In this document: one piece after another, positions 7,815 through 16,058 of the stretch
Numbering within the stretch: position 1 is the first letter of the stretch
Layout: the number at the start of each line of letters is the position of its first letter
Assembly: GCA_024693845.1 (NCBI GenBank)
Contig: JAILKJ010000077.1
Coordinates: 1-64,000 of the forward strand
DNA from: Lachnospiraceae bacterium
GTDB taxonomy: Bacteria; Bacillota; Clostridia; Lachnospirales; Lachnospiraceae
DNA: 64,000 bases
Reading direction: 5' to 3'
Notes under the pieces: model-generated
Told to the model about the DNA's origin: nothing
Databases searched by the model: none
Seen by the model: the letters and a program-made list of their open reading frames with translations, nothing else
Program-made: the position numbers and the translations under genes

Positions 7815-9563
7815 ATGGTACAGATCATTTTGAAAAGGCTTGGGGAGTACAAGAAGGCATCGATCCTGACCCCTGTTTACATGGTGCTGGAAGTGGCTAT
7901 GGAAATGCTCATTCCCCTTATGATGGCATCCATCATCGATAAGGGTGTGACCCAGGGAGACATGTCCCACATCGTAAAGATGGGCGGACTGATGGTGGTA
8001 GCTGCCGCCATCGGCCTCTTTGGCGGTGTCATGGGCGGAAGATACGGGGCAGAGGCCAGTGCCGGTCTTGCCAGGAATCTTCGCAGAAGCATGTATGAGA
8101 AGATCCAGACCTTTGCCTTTTCCAATATCGATAAGTTTTCGACACCGGGACTGATCACCCGTATGACAACGGATGTGACCAATATCCAGAATGCCTATCA
8201 GATGATCCTGCGCATGTGCGTACGCTCGCTGATCTCGCTGATCGTGGCAATGCTCATGTCTTTAAACATCAGCCCCAGGATCTCCCTGATCTTCTTTTGT
8301 GCGGTACTGTTTCTCAGCGTTGTCTTTTCCTTCATGATCCGTCTGGCCATGAAGTATTTCACGGCAGTGTTTGCCAGATACGATGATCTGAATGAGAGCG
8401 TACAGGAGAATATCACGGGTATCCGTGTTGTAAAGGCATTTGTCAGGGAAGATCATGAGCGGGAAAAGTTTGCAACCGCTAACCAGAACATCTACAACAT
8501 GCTGGTACGTGCGGAGAACGTTGTGGTCTCCAATATGCCCATCATGATGATGACCATCTATGTCTGCATCCTTCTGATCTCCTGGAACGGAGCCCATATG
8601 ATCGTGGCAGGGGATCTGACCACGGGACAGCTCATGAGTCTTTTCTCCTACTGTCTGAACATCCTGATGAGCCTTATGATGCTCTCGGTAACCTTTGTCA
8701 TGATAACAATGTCCAGTGCTTCCGCCAAGCGTATCGCAGAGGTTCTTTCGGAAGAGCCTGATCTGAAGAATCCCGAGGATCCGGTCCTGCAGGTTAGCGA
8801 CGGCAGTATCCGGTTTGATAAAGTAAGCTTCCGTTATCAAAAGGAAAGTCCGGATCCCGTTCTGGATGATATCAGCCTTTCCATCAGATCGGGAGAGACC
8901 ATCGGTATCATCGGTGCAACGGGTAGTTCCAAGTCTTCCCTCGTAAACCTCATCAGCAGGATCTACGATGTATCGGAGGGATCTGTATCGGTGGGCGGCA
9001 TCGATGTCCGCCGGTATGATATGAAGGCCCTTCGAAACCAGGTGGCAGTGGTGCTGCAGAAGAACGTTCTCTTTTCCGGAACGGTCCTGGATAACCTCCG
9101 CTGGGGTAAGGCGGATGCCACTGTGGAAGAATGTGAACGGGTCTGCAGGATCGCCCATGCCCATGAGTTTGTGGAGAAGATGGAAAAGGGATATGAGACC
9201 TATATCGAACAGGGAGGCAGCAATATCTCCGGCGGTCAGAAGCAGAGGCTGTGTATTGCCCGGGCGCTGCTGAAGGAGCCGAAGGTGCTGATCCTGGATG
9301 ATTCAACCTCGGCGGTGGATACGGCTACGGATGCCGCGATCCGGGAAGCTCTCAGGAATGAACTGAAGGATCTTACGACCCTGATCATTGCCCAGAGGAT
9401 CAGCTCGGTACAGGATGCCGACAGGATCCTGGTGCTGGATAAAGGAAGGATTTCGGGCTTTGATACCCATGAGAAGCTTCTGGAGGAAAATGAGATCTAC
9501 AGAGACATCTATGAGTCCCAGACAGGCCTGGGTGCCGGCGCGGACTTTGACAAGCAGTCCTGA
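7815..9563 (+). CDS. ABC exporter half-transporter, degenerate-NBD subunit
   Basis: A fused permease-ATPase (582 aa; six helices in residues 15-300, nucleotide-binding domain 335-570) of the type IV exporter (MsbA/BmrCD/TM287-288) class. The Walker A is GATGSSKSS, with Ser in place of the usual Gly before Lys. The Walker B segment LILDDSTSAVD has Asp in place of the catalytic Glu, while the signature ISGGQKQR is canonical. These deviations are typical of the non-hydrolysing subunit of heterodimeric exporters. Its partner starts 18 bases downstream. Substrate unknown; drugs, lipids or peptides are all possible. TGAGGA lies upstream of the ATG. Confidence 0.9.
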   Translation: MVQIILKRLGEYKKASILTPVYMVLEVAMEMLIPLMMASIIDKGVTQGDMSHIVKMGGLMVVAAAIGLFGGVMGGRYGAEASAGLARNLRRSMYEKIQTFAFSNIDKFSTPGLITRMTTDVTNIQNAYQMILRMCVRSLISLIVAMLMSLNISPRISLIFFCAVLFLSVVFSFMIRLAMKYFTAVFARYDDLNESVQENITGIRVVKAFVREDHEREKFATANQNIYNMLVRAENVVVSNMPIMMMTIYVCILLISWNGAHMIVAGDLTTGQLMSLFSYCLNILMSLMMLSVTFVMITMSSASAKRIAEVLSEEPDLKNPEDPVLQVSDGSIRFDKVSFRYQKESPDPVLDDISLSIRSGETIGIIGATGSSKSSLVNLISRIYDVSEGSVSVGGIDVRRYDMKALRNQVAVVLQKNVLFSGTVLDNLRWGKADATVEECERVCRIAHAHEFVEKMEKGYETYIEQGGSNISGGQKQRLCIARALLKEPKVLILDDSTSAVDTATDAAIREALRNELKDLTTLIIAQRISSVQDADRILVLDKGRISGFDTHEKLLEENEIYRDIYESQTGLGAGADFDKQS

Positions 9564-9581
9564 GGATAAGGAGTGACAGAT

Positions 9582-11519
9582 ATGGCAGAGCAAAAAGCAA
9601 GAGAAGTCCGCCCTGTAGGCGGAAGAGGACACAGAAATATGCCGCCGGGGATGAAGCCCGGTGTGAAGGATCCCGTAAATATCTTAAAGAGGCTGTTCGG
9701 TTACGTGGCCAAGGATTACGGCGTGGCTTTTTTCATCGTGCTGGTATGCATCGTGGTAAGTGTTCTGGCCAATGCCCAGGGAACCATGTTCATGCAGACC
9801 CTGATCGATAACTATATCACCCCGCTGATCGGTGCAAAGAATCCGGACTTCGGACCCCTTCTTCATGCCATGAGCCGTGTGGCGGTCTTTTATGCCATCG
9901 GTATCACGGCGGCTTTTGCCCAGAACCGGATCATGGTCAAGGTGACCCAGGGTTCCCTTCGAAATCTGAGGAAGCAGCTGTTTGACCATATGGAATCCCT
10001 GCCGATCAAGTATTTTGATACCCATGCCCACGGCGACATCATGTCGGTCTATACAAACGATATCGATACCCTGCGTCAGATGATCTCCCAGAGTGTGCCC
10101 CAGCTGTTCAACAGTGCCATCACCATTGTAACGGTGCTGGTCTGCATGCTCCGCCTTTCCGTAGTCCTTACCATGGTGGCGCTGGCCATGGTCTTTGTGA
10201 TGCTGCAGGTGACCAGGATCGTAGCCGGCCGTTCGGGCAGCTATTTCATGCAGCAGCAGAAGGATATCGGAACCGTTAACGGATATATCGAGGAGATGCT
10301 CACGGGGCAGAAGGTTGTGAAGGTGTTCTGCCACGAGGAGGAGGCGATCCGGGATTTCAATGCCAAGAACGACAGCCTGTTTGAAAGCGCCAACAGCGCC
10401 AACAAATATTCCAATATCCTGGCGCCCATCAATGCCCAGCTGGGAAATATGAGCTATGTGATCTGCGTACTCGTGGGAGCTATCCTCGCTCTGTCAGGGA
10501 AAACGGGTCTTACCCTGGGAAAGCTGGCAAGCTTTCTGACCTTTAACAAGAGCTTCAACATGCCCATCAACCAGGTGAGCATGCAGCTTAACTCCATCGT
10601 CATGGCACTTGCGGGGGCAGAGAGGGTATTTGCTCTGCTGGACGAAGAGCCTGAGAAGGATGAAGGCTATGTGACGCTGGTGGTTGCCGAGGAAAAGGAC
10701 GGCGTATTAACGGAAAGTGATAAGAAGCATACCGGCCTCTGGGCCTGGAAACATGTGCATCAGGCAGACGGCAGTGTGGAATACAAGCCCCTTCGCGGAG
10801 ATCTGGTGATGGAGGATGTGGATTTCGGTTATGTGGAGGATAAGAAGGTCCTGGAGGACATCAATCTCTATGCCAAACCGGGGCAGAAGATCGCCTTTGT
10901 GGGTTCCACCGGTGCCGGCAAGACCACCATCACGAACCTCATCAACCGCTTTTACGATATACAGGACGGTAAGATCCGCTACGACGGGATCAATATCGGA
11001 AAGATCAAAAAGTCCGACCTTCGAAGATCTCTCGGCATGGTGCTGCAGGATACTCATCTGTTCACCGAGACCGTTATGGAAAATATCCGCTACGGAAACC
11101 TGAATGCCACGGATGAGCAGGTCATCGAGGCGGCTAAGCTGGCCAATGCCGACGGCTTTATCCGTCAGCTTCCCAAGGGGTATGATACGGTACTCTCGGG
11201 AGACGGGGCCAATCTTTCCCAGGGGCAGAGACAGCTGCTTGCCATCGCAAGGGCAGCCGTGGCCAATCCCCCGGCACTGATCCTGGATGAGGCCACCTCC
11301 TCCATCGATACCCGTACCGAGCGCCTTGTACAGGAGGGCATGGACCGACTGATGAAGGGACGTACCACCTTTGTCATCGCCCACCGGCTTTCCACGGTAA
11401 AGAACAGTGACTGCATTGTGGTCCTGGAGCACGGAAAGATCATTGAAAAGGGAAATCACAAGGAGCTGCTGGAGCTGAAAGGAAAGTATTACCAGCTCTA
11501 TACGGGCAAGAGCGCCTGA
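9582..11519 (+). CDS. ABC exporter half-transporter, catalytic-NBD subunit
   Basis: The partner of the preceding gene: 645 residues with a basic N-terminal tail, six membrane helices (about 35-320) and an ATPase domain (about 405-640). Walker A GSTGAGKTT and Walker B LILDEATSSID with the catalytic Glu are intact, whereas the signature is LSQGQ rather than LSGGQ. In a heterodimer that weakened signature pairs with the degenerate Walker B of the first subunit, giving one active and one inactive ATP site. An insertion of about 40 residues (roughly 360-400) precedes the ATPase domain. I chose ATG 9582, eight bases after AAGGAG, over an upstream GTG. The gene ends just before a new promoter. Confidence 0.9.
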   Translation: MAEQKAREVRPVGGRGHRNMPPGMKPGVKDPVNILKRLFGYVAKDYGVAFFIVLVCIVVSVLANAQGTMFMQTLIDNYITPLIGAKNPDFGPLLHAMSRVAVFYAIGITAAFAQNRIMVKVTQGSLRNLRKQLFDHMESLPIKYFDTHAHGDIMSVYTNDIDTLRQMISQSVPQLFNSAITIVTVLVCMLRLSVVLTMVALAMVFVMLQVTRIVAGRSGSYFMQQQKDIGTVNGYIEEMLTGQKVVKVFCHEEEAIRDFNAKNDSLFESANSANKYSNILAPINAQLGNMSYVICVLVGAILALSGKTGLTLGKLASFLTFNKSFNMPINQVSMQLNSIVMALAGAERVFALLDEEPEKDEGYVTLVVAEEKDGVLTESDKKHTGLWAWKHVHQADGSVEYKPLRGDLVMEDVDFGYVEDKKVLEDINLYAKPGQKIAFVGSTGAGKTTITNLINRFYDIQDGKIRYDGINIGKIKKSDLRRSLGMVLQDTHLFTETVMENIRYGNLNATDEQVIEAAKLANADGFIRQLPKGYDTVLSGDGANLSQGQRQLLAIARAAVANPPALILDEATSSIDTRTERLVQEGMDRLMKGRTTFVIAHRLSTVKNSDCIVVLEHGKIIEKGNHKELLELKGKYYQLYTGKSA

Positions 11520-11534
11520 GCTTATCCCCCTGTT

Positions 11535-11562
11535 TTGACTAATCAGCGAAATCTGCTATAAT
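11535..11562 (+). promoter_or_regulatory. Sigma-A promoter of the PBP gene
   Basis: TTGACT at 11535-11540, a 16-base spacer, TATAAT at 11557-11562. It lies in the 95-base gap between the ABC exporter and the penicillin-binding protein. Confidence 0.8.
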
Positions 11563-11573
11563 AGACAGGATAA

Positions 11574-11595
11574 GCAGCAAACGGAGCGTTGCTGC
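11574..11595 (+). other. Hairpin in the 5' untranslated region of the PBP gene
   Basis: GCAGCAA (11574-11580) and TTGCTGC (11589-11595) form a perfect 7-bp stem with an 8-base loop. It begins about 5 bases after the predicted transcription start and ends 19 bases before the ATG. It has no T run, so it is more likely an mRNA-stability or protein-binding element than a terminator. Confidence 0.5.
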
Positions 11596-11614
11596 ATGTT
11601 ACGGAGGCAGTTTC

Positions 11615-14305
11615 ATGAATTACGGAAGACGCAGTATCCGCAAGAAACAGCGGAGACTGAATGCAAAATCGGTGAAGTTCAGCAAGATGTTCCTGCTGGC
11701 GATCGAAAAGGCCATACTGGTGGCGATCCTGTCCGTAGGGATTGTCGGGGTATGTGTAGGAGTCGGGGCCTTCAAGGGGATCCTGGCTTCGGCGCCGGAC
11801 ATCTCTTCTCTGGACGTAACCCCTACCGGCTATGCTACGGTGGTATACAATTCCAAGGGTACACAGATCACCAAGCTCGTTGGTACCAATTCCAACCGAA
11901 GCTATGTGGGCAAGGATCAGATCCCCCAGGATCTGAAGGATGCCTTCGTAGCCATAGAGGACGAGCGTTTTTACCAGCATAACGGTATCGATATCAGAGG
12001 TATCATCCGTGCCGGTATGGATGCGGTTAAGAGCAGACATCTGGGACAGGGTGCCAGTACCATCACCCAGCAGCTTTTGAAGAACAATGTATTCGAGGGC
12101 TGGACGGATGAAAAGGGGAACCTGGTCAAGATCCGTCGTAAGATCCAGGAACAGTATCTGGCTCTGGAACTGGAAAAGCGTATGAGCAAGGAAGATATCC
12201 TGGAGCTCTATATGAATTCCATCAACCTGGGACAGAACACCCTGGGTGTACAGACCGCTTCCATGCGATATTTTGACAAGCCGGTCAATCAGCTGACCCT
12301 GTCGGAATGTGCCGTGATCGCGGGTATCACCCAGAACCCTTCCAAGTACAATCCCATCTCCCATCCGGATAAAAATGCGGAGAAGAGGGAGACAGTTCTG
12401 AACTACATGCTCCGTCAGGGCTTTATCGACCAGTCGGAATTTGATGTGGCAATGGCGGATGATGTGTACTCCAGGATCAAGGTCGTTAACCAGGCCAAGG
12501 ATACGGAATCCATCAATACCTACTTTGTGGATGCCCTCATCGAGCAGGTGACCCAGGCGCTGATGGATGAAAAGGGTTATAACGAGACCCAGGCTTATAA
12601 TATGGTATACTCCAGCGGCCTTCAGATCTTCGCCACCCAGGATCCCGGCGTGCAGGCTGTCTGTGACAGCGTTTACAACGATGAATCCATGTACCCCGAC
12701 AATACCCAGTGGCTTCTGGATTACCAGTTGACGGTGAAGAGCGGGGAGAATGATTATACCAACTATTCCACCGAGGCGTTTAAGCAGTTCATGCAGCAGA
12801 CCAATGCCGGCTACAACCTGCTCTATACTTCCCAGGATGCAGCCTATGACGATATCGCGGCTTATAAGGAAGCACTGCTTAAGCCGGGGGAAGAAGTCTA
12901 TGCCGAGACGGTGAACATGACGCCCCAGCCCCAGGTATCCATTACCGTGGAGGATCAGAAAACAGGTTATATCCTGGCTATCGTGGGCGGACGCGGAACC
13001 AAATCCGCCAGCCGTACCCTCAATCGTGCCACCAAGACCAAGCGTCAGCCCGGTTCTACCTTTAAGGTGGTTTCCACCTACGCACCGGCGCTGGATTCCG
13101 CGGGCCTGACTCTGGCCTCGGTCCAGAACGATGCACCCTTTGAATATGCCAACGGAACACCGGTACGTAACTGGTACGGAGAGGCATACCGCGGCATCTG
13201 TACCCTGCGTTACGGTATCGAACAGTCCCTGAATATCGTGGCGGTCAAGACTCTGACCCAGATCACCCCGCAGCTGGGCTTCGATTACCTGAAGAACTTC
13301 GGCTTTACCACTCTGGTGGAGCGTCGCGAGGTCAATACCAGCGAGGGTACCAGGATCCTGTCTGATATCAACCAGGCGCTGGCACTGGGCGGTATCACCG
13401 ACGGCGTTATCAATATGGAGCTGAATGCGGCTTATGCCTGCATCGCCAACGAAGGCAAATACTACAAGCCCACCATGTTCACAAAAATACTCGACCATGA
13501 TGGGAATGTTTTGATCGACAGAACGGTTCCCGAATCCAGACAGGTGCTCAAGGAGACCACGGCCTTCCTTCTTACCGATGCCATGACGGACGTGGTAAAC
13601 AAAGGAACCGGTGCCAGCGTGAAGTTCAGCGACGAGATCGCCACCGCAGGTAAGACCGGTACCACCTCGGATTACAAGGATGTTTGGTTCGCAGGCTACA
13701 CCCCGTACTACACGGCTACCTGCTGGACTGGCTATGACAATAATGTAAAAATGCAGGATACGGCGGAAAAGAACCTGTCCAAGACCATGTGGAAGGCCGT
13801 TATGGAGAAACTCCATGAGAACCTTCCGGCCAAGGGATTTGATATGCCGGCGGATATCGTAACGGCTTCGGTCTGCTCCGAATCGGGCAAGCTGCCCATA
13901 GCGGGGGTCTGCCCCGGCACCAATACGGAGTATTTTGCCAAGGGAACGGTCCCGACGGAAAGCTGTAACGTACATTACGCCGGACTTGTCTGCGCGGCAA
14001 CGGGACTTGCGGCCACCACCACCTGTCCTTATCAGACCCAGGGTGTGATCACTCTGATGCCTGATGAGAATGGCGATACCCATCCCAAGTATTGTCCGCA
14101 TACTGCGGAATATTTATCCAACCCTGCCAATGCGGGAGAGATCGCGGCCCAGCAGGCGGCTCTGGAGCAGCAGCGACAGGCGGCGGCCCTGGCAGCTCAG
14201 CAGGCAGCGGCCCAGGCGGCTCAGGATGCGGCCATCGCGGCCCAGCAGGCGGCTCAGGCGGCCCAGCAGCAGATCAACCAGCAGGCGGACGCACCTCCGC
14301 AATAA
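11615..14305 (+). CDS. Class A penicillin-binding protein (transglycosylase/transpeptidase, PBP1a-like)
   Basis: Polymerises and crosslinks peptidoglycan at the outer membrane face. It has 896 residues: a basic cytoplasmic N-terminus, one membrane anchor (about 28-55), a GT51 transglycosylase domain with AIEDERFYQHNGID (catalytic Glu, about 112) and QGASTITQQLLKN (about 144), and a transpeptidase domain with the SxxK motif in RQPGSTFKVV (about 481), SLN as the SxN motif, and KTGTTS (about 679). The tail (about 845-896) is almost only Ala and Gln, encoded by GCG/CAG-rich repeats, and is probably disordered. The ATG follows CGGAGG. It has its own promoter and is followed by a strong terminator. 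Confidence 0.95.
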   Translation: MNYGRRSIRKKQRRLNAKSVKFSKMFLLAIEKAILVAILSVGIVGVCVGVGAFKGILASAPDISSLDVTPTGYATVVYNSKGTQITKLVGTNSNRSYVGKDQIPQDLKDAFVAIEDERFYQHNGIDIRGIIRAGMDAVKSRHLGQGASTITQQLLKNNVFEGWTDEKGNLVKIRRKIQEQYLALELEKRMSKEDILELYMNSINLGQNTLGVQTASMRYFDKPVNQLTLSECAVIAGITQNPSKYNPISHPDKNAEKRETVLNYMLRQGFIDQSEFDVAMADDVYSRIKVVNQAKDTESINTYFVDALIEQVTQALMDEKGYNETQAYNMVYSSGLQIFATQDPGVQAVCDSVYNDESMYPDNTQWLLDYQLTVKSGENDYTNYSTEAFKQFMQQTNAGYNLLYTSQDAAYDDIAAYKEALLKPGEEVYAETVNMTPQPQVSITVEDQKTGYILAIVGGRGTKSASRTLNRATKTKRQPGSTFKVVSTYAPALDSAGLTLASVQNDAPFEYANGTPVRNWYGEAYRGICTLRYGIEQSLNIVAVKTLTQITPQLGFDYLKNFGFTTLVERREVNTSEGTRILSDINQALALGGITDGVINMELNAAYACIANEGKYYKPTMFTKILDHDGNVLIDRTVPESRQVLKETTAFLLTDAMTDVVNKGTGASVKFSDEIATAGKTGTTSDYKDVWFAGYTPYYTATCWTGYDNNVKMQDTAEKNLSKTMWKAVMEKLHENLPAKGFDMPADIVTASVCSESGKLPIAGVCPGTNTEYFAKGTVPTESCNVHYAGLVCAATGLAATTTCPYQTQGVITLMPDENGDTHPKYCPHTAEYLSNPANAGEIAAQQAALEQQRQAAALAAQQAAAQAAQDAAIAAQQAAQAAQQQINQQADAPPQ

Positions 14306-14325
14306 TGCTTATACGATAGATCCCA

Positions 14326-14360
14326 AAAGCCCATCAAAGTAATACTCTTTGGTGGGCTTT
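14326..14360 (+). terminator. Intrinsic terminator after the PBP gene
   Basis: AAAGCCCATCAAAG (14326-14339) pairs over 14 bp with CTTTGGTGGGCTTT (14347-14360), with one G-U pair. It separates the PBP unit from the T4SS-like locus that follows. Confidence 0.88.
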
Positions 14361-14399
14361 CTGATTACTGGAAAACACTACATTTATGGCTGTTTTTTG

Positions 14400-14428
14400 T
14401 GGACTTTTGGCCTATTTTGTGGTATAAA
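14400..14428 (+). promoter_or_regulatory. Candidate sigma-A promoter of the ECF sigma gene
   Basis: An extended -10 element (TG at 14420-14421, then TATAAA at 14423-14428) lies 17 bases after a weak TGGACT -35 box (14400-14405). No TGCAACC-type box is visible here, so the ECF gene does not appear to drive itself through the motif seen downstream. Confidence 0.5.
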
Positions 14429-14473
14429 TATTGTGTTAGAGTGTGTTTTTTGTAACAGCCGTGAGGGAAGGCA

Positions 14474-14932
14474 ATGGAAGCGGAACAGATCGTAAGAACA
14501 TATGGGGATATGGTGTACCGGATCGCTCTGGGATATGTACGCAATAAAGAGGATGCCGAGGATGTGTACGGTGAGACCTTTCTTCGCCTGTTCAAGAAGG
14601 AAAGACATTTTGAAAGCGACGAGCATATCAAGGCCTGGCTGATCCGCGTGACCATCAACTGCAGCAAGCAGGCGCTGATGGACAGACCCATGTACGATGA
14701 ATTGAATGAAGAGATCGAAGCCGGTGAAGAGAGAGGCATCTCCCAGGAAGAGAAGATCGATGTCTGGGATGCCGTCGCCAAGCTGAAGCCGGATTACAGG
14801 ACCGCAGTCGAACTGTATTACATGCAGTCGCTGAGTGTTAAGCAGATAGCCGAGATCATGGAGAAACCGGAAAATACCGTGAAATCCCTTCTGATGCGGG
14901 CCAGAGAGATGCTGAAGCAGAGTTTGGAATGA
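14474..14932 (+). CDS. ECF-type RNA polymerase sigma factor
   Basis: A 152-residue group IV sigma factor. Region 2 covers residues 1-70 (GDMVYRIALGYVRNKEDAEDV then the DNA-melting segment and IKAWLIRVTINCSK). Region 4 covers about 95-150, with the helix-turn-helix at LSVKQIAEIMEKPENTVKSLLMRAREML. It opens the T4SS-like locus. The first of four matching TGCAACC-N17-GTAT sites begins 23 bases after its stop, and all four are inside this locus, so I infer that it transcribes the secretion genes. No recognisable membrane anti-sigma factor is adjacent; the next gene encodes a soluble unknown protein that could act on it. The ATG has GAGGGAAGG upstream. Confidence 0.92.
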   Translation: MEAEQIVRTYGDMVYRIALGYVRNKEDAEDVYGETFLRLFKKERHFESDEHIKAWLIRVTINCSKQALMDRPMYDELNEEIEAGEERGISQEEKIDVWDAVAKLKPDYRTAVELYYMQSLSVKQIAEIMEKPENTVKSLLMRAREMLKQSLE

Positions 14933-14954
14933 TTTTTTTGAAAAATACTTTTTC

Positions 14955-14984
14955 TGCAACCAAACCGGATGCGCCAGAGTATTA
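14955..14984 (+). promoter_or_regulatory. Candidate ECF promoter 1 (upstream of the pilin operon)
   Basis: TGCAACC at 14955-14961, exactly 17 bases, then GTATTA at 14979-14984. The AAC-containing -35 box is typical of ECF sigma factors. The same two boxes with the same spacing recur at 18702, 23801 and 32853. It is 59 bases before the ATG at 15044. Confidence 0.75.
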
Positions 14985-15043
14985 TGGTCAGAAACGCAAC
15001 AAAGCAGAAAGGAAATCGGTGGTTTACCGAGCAGGGGAGCAAC

Positions 15044-15520
15044 ATGGATACAGAGCTTATTATGGATAATCAAATAGCGCAGGCGATGAAGAATTCGGAT
15101 TCTCTGCCGAGGGCACCGGAGGAGCTGGCGCAAAAGACGATCATCCGGATGGATGTCCTTTCAAAGGGGGTGGCTGCCGAAAGGCAGCTGGGTGAACTTT
15201 CCGGCCCCGCGTCTGAGGGCAGGACGGATCCCGAAAAGCTCACCGAGCTGGCAGCACAGAGTCTGCTGGGCAGGATCGCGGCCCACAGAGAATTGCCGCC
15301 GGGATTTCAGAAAAACGAGGCACAGATGCTGGCACAGGATCCAAAATTTAAGGATCTGATCGGCCAAAAGGGTCCGGAGGAGATCCTGAAGGAAGTTCAG
15401 AACGGATCGCTGGTAAAAGCAGCAGCCAAGGTTAACAAGAAGATTCCGGAGGTGGACAAGCCGAAGGAAATGGAAATGCAGAAAACCAATATAAAACAAC
15501 ACAGACCCATGTCGATGTAG
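15044..15520 (+). CDS. Soluble protein of unknown function beside the ECF sigma gene
   Basis: I do not recognise this 158-residue protein. It has no signal peptide or membrane segment and is rich in Glu, Lys and Ala. A helical N-terminal part contains SLPRAPEELAQKTIIRM, a short pattern that recalls the start of some zinc-less anti-sigma proteins; the resemblance is weak. The C-terminal 40 residues are basic. It is first in the transcript from ECF promoter 1 and precedes the pilin gene by 33 bases. The start is ATG 15044, four bases after AGGGGAG; upstream in-frame codons overlap the promoter. It might be a cytosolic regulator of the ECF factor or a T4SS accessory protein. Confidence 0.65.
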   Translation: MDTELIMDNQIAQAMKNSDSLPRAPEELAQKTIIRMDVLSKGVAAERQLGELSGPASEGRTDPEKLTELAAQSLLGRIAAHRELPPGFQKNEAQMLAQDPKFKDLIGQKGPEEILKEVQNGSLVKAAAKVNKKIPEVDKPKEMEMQKTNIKQHRPMSM

Positions 15521-15553
15521 AACATGAACGCTCATTTTAAGGAGGAAAACAAA

Positions 15554-15952
15554 ATGACTAAAGTAAGCAAGAAGATCAAAGCAGCAATCGTAACCGTATC
15601 GACCGCAGTGATGATGATGCCGGTAACCGTATTTGCCAGCGGCGGCACCATTGAGGATCCTTCCACCATCACCGGTGGCAAGGGCGCCGACTTCAGCGGC
15701 GTGGCAGCTCCCATCGTGGCACTGCTCAACAAGATGATGGCTCCCCTTCTGGCCGTTGTGGGCGCAGCAGGTTCCCTGTACTGCGTAGTACTCGGTGTGA
15801 AGTTTGCCAAAGCCGGCGAGCCTCAGGAGCGTGAGAAAGCAAAGAACGCTCTTAAGAACGCTATCATCGGCTTCATCCTTATCTTCGTACTGATCCTGGC
15901 ACTCAACATCATGATGCCTCAGATGGTACAGTGGGTAAATGCCAATACCTGA
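15554..15952 (+). CDS. VirB2/TrbC-like T4SS pilin
   Basis: A 132-residue precursor with the layout of TrbC/VirB2 pilins, which assemble the conjugative pilus or channel. A signal peptide (KKIKAAIVTVSTAVMMMPVT then VFAS) is followed by a short polar stretch, a first membrane helix (about 55-80, IVALLNKMMAPLLAVVGAAG), a charged loop containing EPQEREKAKNALKNA, and a second helix (about 100-122). Cleavage after VFA is likely. The start is ATG 15554 with a full AAGGAGG eight bases upstream, the strongest ribosome site in the locus, as expected for a major subunit. A stable hairpin follows 68 bases after the stop. Confidence 0.82.
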   Translation: MTKVSKKIKAAIVTVSTAVMMMPVTVFASGGTIEDPSTITGGKGADFSGVAAPIVALLNKMMAPLLAVVGAAGSLYCVVLGVKFAKAGEPQEREKAKNALKNAIIGFILIFVLILALNIMMPQMVQWVNANT

Positions 15953-16020
15953 TCCGCTTCGAAAGCAGTGACAGGTAATGCGTATCGCAACGCAAAAGTA
16001 AAGCAAACATAGAACGCTGA

Positions 16021-16047
16021 TTCCGGCTGTAAATCCTGCAGCCGGAA
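16021..16047 (+). other. Stable intercistronic hairpin after the pilin gene
   Basis: TTCCGGCTG (16021-16029) and CAGCCGGAA (16039-16047) form a perfect 9-bp stem with a 9-base loop. ACGC and GCGT outside it could extend the stem. There is no T run. It may stabilise the 3' end of an abundant pilin transcript or attenuate read-through into the coupling-protein genes. Confidence 0.6.
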
Positions 16048-16058
16048 TGCGTGCGTTT

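Noticed and set aside
8467..8500. TGCAACC boxes inside genes (also near 45887, 57676 and reverse near 51340)
   Set aside because: None has GTAT 17 bases downstream, and all lie within well-supported coding sequence.
11543..14101. Long antisense reading frame over the PBP gene (852 codons)
   Set aside because: It is a shadow of the codon bias of the real gene; it has no ribosome site, promoter or recognisable domain. The same applies to antisense frames at 18762-21422 and 36339-38648.
14400..14474. Autoregulatory ECF promoter before the sigma gene
   Set aside because: The nearest similar box (TGTAACA near 14451) lacks GTAT at 17 bases, so it does not match the four good sites.
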